From DATFVB01 sp963714035 (GTDB lineage Bacteria > Acidobacteriota > Thermoanaerobaculia > UBA5066 > DATFVB01), in contig OY970224.1 in NCBI GenBank assembly GCA_963714035.1, positions 3,100,001 to 3,164,000 on the forward strand: a DNA stretch of 64,000 nucleotides. The letters are read 5' to 3'. Each line of letters begins with the position of its first letter. Position 1 is the stretch's first letter. A program made the translations under genes and the position numbers. The notes below the pieces were generated by a model. The model was not told the origin of the DNA. It saw only the letters and a program-made list of their open reading frames with translations, and did not search any database. Shown here piece after piece: positions 58,774-64,000 of this stretch.

Positions 58774-59670
58774 CTAGTCCCGGCTGCCGATCGACACGGG
58801 GCCGTTCTCGGTCGAGAGGCGCACGACGGGGCTCTCGGCGCCCCACGCGATCGTCTTGCCGTCGTCGTCCCAGTTCCGGCGGGCGTTCCGGCAGGCCTCG
58901 GCGCCGCAGTGAACGGGCGACCGCCCCGCCGTCGCGACCCGCACGCCCGACGCATAGCCTTCCGCGAGATCGAGGTGAACCGGCCCGTTCTGCGTCCGTC
59001 CTTCGAGCTCTCCGCCCGTCCATGCCGAGTTGTCCAGGTGCACCGAGAGGGGACCGTTTTCGGCTTCGAGCCGGACCTTGCCGGAGCTTCCTTCGAAGCG
59101 GATCGGCCCGTTCGTGGTGCGGACATCGATCTCACCGGAGGACCGCCGGAGGCTGACGGGCCCGTTCTCGCTCGTGATCCGCGCCCGTCCGACGAAGTCG
59201 GCGAGCGAAACCGGACCGTTCCTCGTTTCGACGTCGACCGACGCGTTCTTCGGCGCGCGAACGATCAGGTGAGCCACCCAGTCGCCGTCCGCAGGTCCGT
59301 CGACCGAAAGGCTGCCCTTGTCGCGGACGATCCGGATCGCGGCGAGCGCCGCGCGGTCGCCTTCCGGCGCCGCCTTGCAGACGCTGATCTCGAAGTCCTT
59401 CCCGTCCGAACCGATGACCGTCGCCCCGCCGTTTTCCGACGGCGACAGGCGAAGCGGCGACCCCTCCGACACGGGAATCGTGAGCGACTCTTCGGCGATG
59501 GTCGCGTCGCGGTCCCCGAACTCGACGTGCCACTGGCTGCAACGCGTGATCCCCTCGCCTCCGCCCGACGTCGAGACGTTCCCGTGCCGGTGACTGTCGT
59601 GGGCATGCGCGGCCGCCGCCGCGAGCAGCGTGGCCGAGAAGAAACTCCAGAAAAGAGGGCGATGGCTCAT
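58774..59670 (-). CDS. DUF4097-like beta-strand-repeat protein, third copy
   Basis: The product is 298 aa; the ATG at 59670 overlaps the glpD stop (ATGA). A signal peptide ends near AHAHDS. Repeats with a regular NGPVxL/xVRxE pattern (ETRNGPVSLAD, TSENGPVSLRR, TTNGPIRFEG, TQNGPVHLDL) occur about every 22 residues. A His-rich start (HDSHRHG) and scattered Cys lie before them. It is the third such protein in 11 kb, but this one has no sigma/anti-sigma genes beside it. Confidence 0.78.
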   Translation of the reverse strand: MSHRPLFWSFFSATLLAAAAAHAHDSHRHGNVSTSGGGEGITRCSQWHVEFGDRDATIAEESLTIPVSEGSPLRLSPSENGGATVIGSDGKDFEISVCKAAPEGDRAALAAIRIVRDKGSLSVDGPADGDWVAHLIVRAPKNASVDVETRNGPVSLADFVGRARITSENGPVSLRRSSGEIDVRTTNGPIRFEGSSGKVRLEAENGPLSVHLDNSAWTGGELEGRTQNGPVHLDLAEGYASGVRVATAGRSPVHCGAEACRNARRNWDDDGKTIAWGAESPVVRLSTENGPVSIGSRD

Positions 59671-61259
59671 GGCTCGATCTCCTTCATCCGGGAGACGGCC
59701 GGAGCCGGGAAAGGTTTCGCGGCGTGGCGGCGGAGCACGTCCGCCGCGAGCTCCGCGCAGGCGGCAGCCTCCGCCGGCGACTCCCAGGCCAGCCGGACGC
59801 GGCGGAGGAGGAGGTCCTCGACCGTCCGCGCGCCTCCGCGCTCGACGCCCCACACGAGGTCTGCGACGGTATAGGGGAGCGCCTCCGAAATCGGCCGGGC
59901 GAGGTCGCGTTCCCGGGACATGCGCGCGATCGCGGCCGGCGCGTCGGCGCCCTCGCGCTCGATCACGCGATCGGCGCGCGCTTCCGAGAAGCCCAGCTCC
60001 CGGAACGCCTCTTTCCGGATCGCGGCGCGAAACTTCTCGAAATCCGGAATCGCGCCTCCCGGAAGGGGCGTCTCGACGCCGCGCGACCCCGTCCGGCCGA
60101 AGTCCCGCCGCAGGATCGCTTCGACGCGGTGGACGACCCGCATCGCCGTGCGGCGGGCGGTCGTGAGCTTTCCCCCGACCGAGACGACGAGCCGCGGAAT
60201 CGGCTCACCGATCGACTCCTCGCGCGAGGCGCGGGAGGAGGGGCCCTCGGCGCCGCCGGCGGCGAGCGGCCGCAGTCCCGCGAATCCCCCGGAGACGTCG
60301 TCTTCGCCGAGGCGGGCGGAGGGAAAGAACCGCCGCGCCGCGTCGAGGAGGATCTCCCGGTCTTCCGCCGTCGGCGCGACGTCGTCGGGAGAGGAGGAAT
60401 CGTCGACGTCGGTCGTTCCGAGGAGCGTCCCGCCGCGCCACGGGATCGCGTAGCAGCGTCTCCCCTCGCGGTCGAGCAGGACCGACGCGGCCGTGACCGG
60501 GAGCCGCCCGGCGGGAAGGAAGAAGTGCGAACCGCGCGACGGGCGGACCGCGGGGGCGATTTCCTCTCCGACGAGGGCGGAGAGCCCGTTGGACCACGGG
60601 CCGAGCGCGGCGACGACGGTCCGGGCCGCCACCGTCCGGCGCCGGCCGGAGGGCTCCTCCTCGATCTCGACGCCGGCCGCCGCTCCTCCGCCGGCGCGTT
60701 CGACCCGCCGCACGGCCGTGTAGGAATGGAGCGCGGCGCCTCGCGCCGCCGCGTCCCGCAGAAACGCGAGCGTGAGGAGAACGTCGTCGGCCTGGGCGTC
60801 GAAGTAGCGCCACGCGCCGCTCATCCCCTCGGGATCGAGGAGCGGCGTCTCGCAGACGATTGCGGGATCGCCCCGCCGCAGGAACCGCGCGCGAGGTGGG
60901 GACGTCCCGGCGGCGAGCGCCCGATAGAGGGCGAGGCCGATCCCGAGGAGCGCCTTCGCCGGTGCGCCCTTCTCCCCGACGGGAAAAAGGAACGGGAGGG
61001 GCCGGACGAGGTGCGGCGCGAGGCGCGCGAGCGCGGCCCGCTCGAGACACGACTCGCGCACGAGCGCGAAGTCGAAGCTCTCGAGGTATCGCTGTCCTCC
61101 GTGGATCAGCTTGGAGGACCGCGACGAGGTTCCCGAGGCGAAGTCGCCCTTCTCGAAGAGCGCGACGGAGAAGCCGCGGATCGCGGCCTCGCGGGCGATC
61201 GCGGCGCCCGTGATCCCGCCGCCGAGAACGGCGACGTCAAGGCTCTCCGAGGAGGGCAT
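59667..61259 (-). CDS. glpD: FAD-dependent glycerol-3-phosphate dehydrogenase
   Basis: The product is 530 aa. The FAD motif VLGGGITGAAIAREAAIRG (about 11-29) is followed by the GlpD blocks SSRSSKLIHGGQRYLE, WRYFDAQADDVLLTLAFLRDA, RPSRGSHFFLP, CYAIPWRGGTLLGTTD and VSVGGKLTTARRTAMRVV. A C-terminal helical cap (about 415-525) is present. It oxidises glycerol-3-phosphate to dihydroxyacetone phosphate, passing electrons to the quinone pool at the inner membrane. It overlaps rnd by 23 bp and the DUF4097-like gene by 4 bp. No glpK or glpF is nearby. Confidence 0.9.
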   Translation of the reverse strand: MPSSESLDVAVLGGGITGAAIAREAAIRGFSVALFEKGDFASGTSSRSSKLIHGGQRYLESFDFALVRESCLERAALARLAPHLVRPLPFLFPVGEKGAPAKALLGIGLALYRALAAGTSPPRARFLRRGDPAIVCETPLLDPEGMSGAWRYFDAQADDVLLTLAFLRDAAARGAALHSYTAVRRVERAGGGAAAGVEIEEEPSGRRRTVAARTVVAALGPWSNGLSALVGEEIAPAVRPSRGSHFFLPAGRLPVTAASVLLDREGRRCYAIPWRGGTLLGTTDVDDSSSPDDVAPTAEDREILLDAARRFFPSARLGEDDVSGGFAGLRPLAAGGAEGPSSRASREESIGEPIPRLVVSVGGKLTTARRTAMRVVHRVEAILRRDFGRTGSRGVETPLPGGAIPDFEKFRAAIRKEAFRELGFSEARADRVIEREGADAPAAIARMSRERDLARPISEALPYTVADLVWGVERGGARTVEDLLLRRVRLAWESPAEAAACAELAADVLRRHAAKPFPAPAVSRMKEIEP

Positions 61260-62328
61260 CCCTCAGGACCTCCGCGCGCCAGCGCGATTCGACGAGCGCC
61301 TCGAGCTCGGAGGACGTCCGCGGCCGGGCGGCCGCGACGCGCGCGAGGGCGCTCCTCGAGAGAAGGAAACCGGAGTCGAGCGAGAGAGCCTGCGCGACCA
61401 GCTCCTTCTTCCCGCTCAACGCGACGACGCGTCGCTCGAGGCCCGGATCGGGACGCCGGCCTGGCGCCGGAAGCGCCGGCCAGTCGTCTTCGGGAAGCGA
61501 TTCCGCCGTGCGGATCGCCTCCTGGAGCTCGCGGAGGAGACCGCCGGGGAGCGCCCGCGGGAACTTCCGGAGCGCGGAAGACGGGTCGACGCCCGAAAGG
61601 CGGGCGAGCTGGACGAGGTCTTCGGCCGAAAGGACCCGGAAGAGCGCGCGATCGAGCTCCCGCGCGATCCGGTCTCGCGCTCCGGCGAGCTCGCGAAGGA
61701 AGGCGAGCTCCCTCCGGCCGAGCGCGCCGGCGCCCTTGACCCGCCAGGCGTCCGGATCCGGCGGCCGCGCCGCGCTCTGCACCGTCTTCTCGACGACCCG
61801 GGCGCATTCCTCGGCATGCCATTCCGAGCGGCCGAGCCCGGCGAGCTCGGCGGCGAGGATCGCTCCCAGCTCTTCCAGCTTCTCGACGTCCTTGCGCGCG
61901 TACGCGAGGAGCTCGTCCGAGAGGGGACGGCGGCACCAGTCGGCCCGCTGGTGTTTCTTCTCGAGCACGATGCCGAAGTACTTCTCGTAGAGATCCGACA
62001 GGCCGAACTTCGGGAGGTTCAGGAAACGCGCCGCGAGCATCGTGTCGAACACGCGGAGCGGCGCGAAGCCGTACCGCGCGTGGAGGAGGCGAAGGTCGAA
62101 GTCGGCGCCGTGCAGGACGAGCTCGCGCGGCTCGAGCGCGCAGAAGAACGGACCGAGATCGCCGGCGAGGGGATCGTGCACGCGGACGGCTCCCGAGTAC
62201 GCGACCTGGACGAGACAGAGGCGTTCTCCGTAGCGGTAGAACGAATCCCCTTCGACGTCGAGCGCGATGCGCGGGGGATCGGCGCGAAGGAGGTCCTCGA
62301 GGGCTTCTGAGCCGCGATCCGGTGGCAT
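61237..62328 (-). CDS. rnd: Ribonuclease D
   Basis: The product is 363 aa. The DEDDy exonuclease core is intact: D24 and E26 (ALDVEGDS), D in HGADFDLRLL (about 76-78), and Y143/D147 (YARKDVEKLEEL). An HRDC-type C-terminal helical region (about 215-350) follows, as in RNase D. It trims 3' ends of tRNA precursors and other RNAs. It overlaps glpD by 23 bp. Confidence 0.9.
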   Translation of the reverse strand: MPPDRGSEALEDLLRADPPRIALDVEGDSFYRYGERLCLVQVAYSGAVRVHDPLAGDLGPFFCALEPRELVLHGADFDLRLLHARYGFAPLRVFDTMLAARFLNLPKFGLSDLYEKYFGIVLEKKHQRADWCRRPLSDELLAYARKDVEKLEELGAILAAELAGLGRSEWHAEECARVVEKTVQSAARPPDPDAWRVKGAGALGRRELAFLRELAGARDRIARELDRALFRVLSAEDLVQLARLSGVDPSSALRKFPRALPGGLLRELQEAIRTAESLPEDDWPALPAPGRRPDPGLERRVVALSGKKELVAQALSLDSGFLLSRSALARVAAARPRTSSELEALVESRWRAEVLRDALLGEP

Positions 62329-62709
62329 CCAACGATCTTACGACGGCCGCACGGCTCGCGCCGTTTGCGCTCGACCGCTGGCGGCCTTTCAGATCGCGGA
62401 CCTCCTCCTCGCCGGCGCTTGCGCCTGCGCCGCTGCGCGTTCCTTCCGGCGAGGAGACTTTCCGCGATCTGGCCTTCGTCGCTCGGGCTCAAGCCCCTCG
62501 ACGACTCCGGCGCCCCTGGCCCGCCGGGGTTTTCGCGACCTCGCGGAGCTCGGATCGCGACGGCGATGGCCGGGGACGGCTCGCGCTGTTCGCGCGAACG
62601 TGATGACCGACGACGGCTTGCCGTGCTTGCGCTCGACCGCGGCGGCGTCACCGGCTCTTGCTTCCGCCTTCCAACGCGCGCGGATAGACTCTTCGAAGCG
62701 AGGTCCCCG
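62329..62709. other. Gene-free intergenic stretch upstream of the chalcone isomerase-like gene
   Basis: These 381 bp have no supportable gene; open frames are Arg/Ala/Pro shadows. The segment 62531-62560 is an inverted copy of 48542-48572, and 62410-62570 is rich in short GC inverted repeats (GCCGGCG, CGCGATC). Promoter elements are not evident. Confidence 0.55.
62531..62560. repeat. Intergenic repeat shared with 48542-48572 (inverted)
   Basis: Contains CTCGCGGAGCTCGGATCGCGA, whose reverse complement matches 48542-48562 with one mismatch, and TTTCGCGAC, the complement of the adjoining GTCGCGAAA. Confidence 0.65.
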
Positions 62710-63288
62710 ATGAAAAGATGGTCGACCGGAGGAGCGGCATTCGTTCTCGCGGCAGCGATTCTCGCCGCGGCGTCGCTCGCCGGTGCGGCGCCGCTCGCCG
62801 GCGTCTCGATGCCGGATACGGTCGCGGTCTCCGGGAAAAGCCTCCGGTTGAACGGCGCCGGACTCCGGACGAAGGTGTTCTTCAAGATCTACGTCATCGG
62901 GCTCTACCTCGAGAACCCGACCCGCGATCCGGCCCGGGCGATCGGCTCGGAAGAATCCAAACGCATCGTGATGCACCTGGTCTACAAGAACGTGACGAAG
63001 GCCCAGCTCGACGAAGCCTGGGAGGACGGCTTCGCGAAAAACGCGCCGTCGCCTTCGGCCGCGGTGAAGGAAGGACTCGCGAAGCTCGAATCGTGGATGG
63101 GCGACATTTCCGCCGGCCAGGAGATCGTCCTGACGTATGAGCCGGGCAAGGGGACGCTCGTTCAGTTCGCCGGCGAAGAAAAGGGAACGATTCCGGGAGA
63201 GGACTTCATGCGCGCTCTGTGGGGCGTCTGGCTCGGGCCGCATCCGCCTTCGGAAGACTTGAAGAGGGGGCTTCTCGGCGAGAAATAG
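62710..63288 (+). CDS. Exported chalcone isomerase-like protein
   Basis: The product is 192 aa from ATG 62710 (GCGAGG upstream). The signal peptide covers about 1-26. The core GVSMPDTVAVSGKSLRLNGAGLRTKVFFKIYVIGLYLE is the chalcone-isomerase-like fold of bacterial periplasmic proteins (chalcone_3 type), ending in FMRALWGVWLGPHPP. In bacteria the family binds fatty acids or other lipids rather than isomerising flavonoids. It is convergent with the radical SAM gene. Confidence 0.85.
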   Translation: MKRWSTGGAAFVLAAAILAAASLAGAAPLAGVSMPDTVAVSGKSLRLNGAGLRTKVFFKIYVIGLYLENPTRDPARAIGSEESKRIVMHLVYKNVTKAQLDEAWEDGFAKNAPSPSAAVKEGLAKLESWMGDISAGQEIVLTYEPGKGTLVQFAGEEKGTIPGEDFMRALWGVWLGPHPPSEDLKRGLLGEK

Positions 63289-63367
63289 TTGCGAGTTGAG
63301 AGTTCCGAGTTGAGAGTGGCGCCCGCCGGAGACCCGACTCGCAACTCGTGACTCGCAACCCGTAACC
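63288..63367. repeat. GAGTTGCGAG-type intergenic repeat, copy 3
   Basis: It starts at the stop codon; GTTGCGAGT (63288-63296) pairs with ACTCGCAAC (63351-63359), and a further ACTCGCAACTCGT lies between. It separates convergent genes, as do copies 1 and 2. Confidence 0.6.
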
Positions 63368-63369
63368 GT

Positions 63370-64000
63370 TTACCGGAACGTGCCCGGAGACACCGAATAT
63401 TTGCGGTGAGGAGTGGGGATCTCTTCCGGCGCGAACAGCGGGGGCTGCGCCTTCACGATCGACAGCCGCTTTCCGCGGAACGCGAGGAACCCCGCCGCGC
63501 GCCCGGCGAGTGGTCCGAGAGAGGCGAGATCGCGGTTCGTCAACGCCGTCCAGGACTGTCGCTCCGTCAGGATCCGCTCGACCGCAACCCGCCCGAGTCC
63601 GGGAACGCGGAGCAGCTCCTCTCGCGTCGCGCGGGTAATCTCGACCGGGAAGCGCTCCGGGTGCGCGAGGGCCCACGAGAGCTTCGGATCGTGCGCGAGA
63701 GGGAGCCGGCCGGCCAGGTCGAACACGAGCTCTTCCTCGCGAAATCCGTAGCGTCGAACGAGGTGATCCGCTTCGTAGAGGCGGTGCTCGCGAAGCGCTG
63801 GCGTTTCGGAACGGTTCTCGAGAGGCGTTCCCTCGATCGGCCGGAACGCCGCGAAGTGCGGGTGATGGATCGTGCGCTCTCGCCAGAGCGATGCGGTCGC
63901 GCCGAGGATCTCGCGGTCGGTCGTGCCGTCGAGCCCGACGACGATCTGCGTCGTGATTCCCGAGGAGAGGAGAGGCTTTCCGCGGCGGGGATCGCGGCGC
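63370..64000 (-). CDS. Putative DNA modification/repair radical SAM protein, C-terminal part (5'-truncated by the window)
   Basis: The frame is open to the right edge, so the N-terminal radical-SAM core lies outside. The visible 209 residues include the end of a TIM barrel (TTQIVVGLDGTTDREI; HPHFAAFRPIEGTPLENR) and a helix-hairpin-helix domain (TREELLRVPGLGRVAVERIL) that would bind DNA, ending in PHRKYSVSPGTFR. This layout matches the TIGR03916-like radical SAM/HhH family, often encoded beside a DNA-glycosylase-like gene. The partner gene would lie beyond the window. Confidence 0.75.
   Translation of the reverse strand, partial: RRDPRRGKPLLSSGITTQIVVGLDGTTDREILGATASLWRERTIHHPHFAAFRPIEGTPLENRSETPALREHRLYEADHLVRRYGFREEELVFDLAGRLPLAHDPKLSWALAHPERFPVEITRATREELLRVPGLGRVAVERILTERQSWTALTNRDLASLGPLAGRAAGFLAFRGKRLSIVKAQPPLFAPEEIPTPHRKYSVSPGTFR

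Noticed and set aside
1..64000. Insertion sequences, integrases or prophage
   Set aside because: I found no transposase, integrase, capsid or terminase motif; the S74 protein is secreted and lacks phage neighbours within the window.

Overview
The window is a gene-dense, GC-rich bacterial chromosome segment: tightly packed operons with frequent ATGA/GTGA overlaps, GGAGG-type ribosome sites, and GC-driven shadow frames on the opposite strand. There is no rRNA, no insertion sequence, no CRISPR array and no phage module. Secreted DUF4097 proteins behind ECF sigma/anti-sigma pairs, a DUF5916/CBM9 outer-membrane protein, paired M16 peptidases and a two-permease SsuABC-like transporter together suggest Acidobacteriota, perhaps the Thermoanaerobaculia. 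This assignment is by gene content only.

Layout. 1-5.9 kb: a 5'-truncated secreted YfaP-domain/metalloprotease-like protein, a secreted S74-chaperone protein and a serine beta-lactamase-like hydrolase. 5.9-6.1 kb: a palindrome and an RNA that folds like an odd class II tRNA. 6.1-12.3 kb (minus strand): a SnoaL-like protein, then a six-gene operon read 12326 to 6666 (unknown protein, cysteine-less SthA-like flavoprotein, unknown protein, MetA-like outer-membrane protein, DyP peroxidase, small membrane protein). 12.6-14.9 kb: membrane histidine kinase plus single-domain response regulator. 15.0-17.6 kb: modE-like regulator and modABC molybdate transport. 17.6-20.6 kb: a 989-aa surface protein of Ig-like and DUF11-like repeats with an IPTL-CTERM-type tail. 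21.4-26.7 kb: aldo/keto reductase, an F420-reductase remnant, two small membrane proteins, a ParB-like protein, an AhpD-like selenoprotein interrupted by an in-frame TGA, a MOSC protein and a secreted unknown. 26.8-29.8 kb: KaiC-like double ATPase and hybrid histidine kinase. 29.9-33.4 kb: nitrate/sulfonate-type ABC importer. 33.6-37.7 kb: MetA-like outer-membrane protein, ABC-2 exporter, YIP1 protein. 37.8-45.8 kb: rlmN, threonine dehydratase-like enzyme, alpha/beta hydrolase, Smr protein, M16 peptidase pair. 46.0-56.0 kb: DUF5916 protein and two ECF sigma/anti-sigma/DUF4097 modules around DUF4230 and PEBP genes. 56.1-64.0 kb: OsmC, M28 peptidase, lipoprotein, a third DUF4097-like protein, glpD, rnd, chalcone isomerase-like protein, and the C-terminal part of a radical SAM/HhH DNA-repair protein.

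Themes. Peroxide and redox defence recurs (DyP, OsmC, AhpD-like selenoprotein, flavoprotein). Envelope-stress regulation appears as two copies of one sigma/anti-sigma/beta-strand-repeat cassette. The standout observation is the AhpD-like gene: the TGA sits exactly at the second active-site Cys of the E-x11-C-x2-C-x3-H signature and is followed by a SECIS-like hairpin. Several intergenic regions carry related palindromic repeats, three of them of one family and all three between convergent genes.
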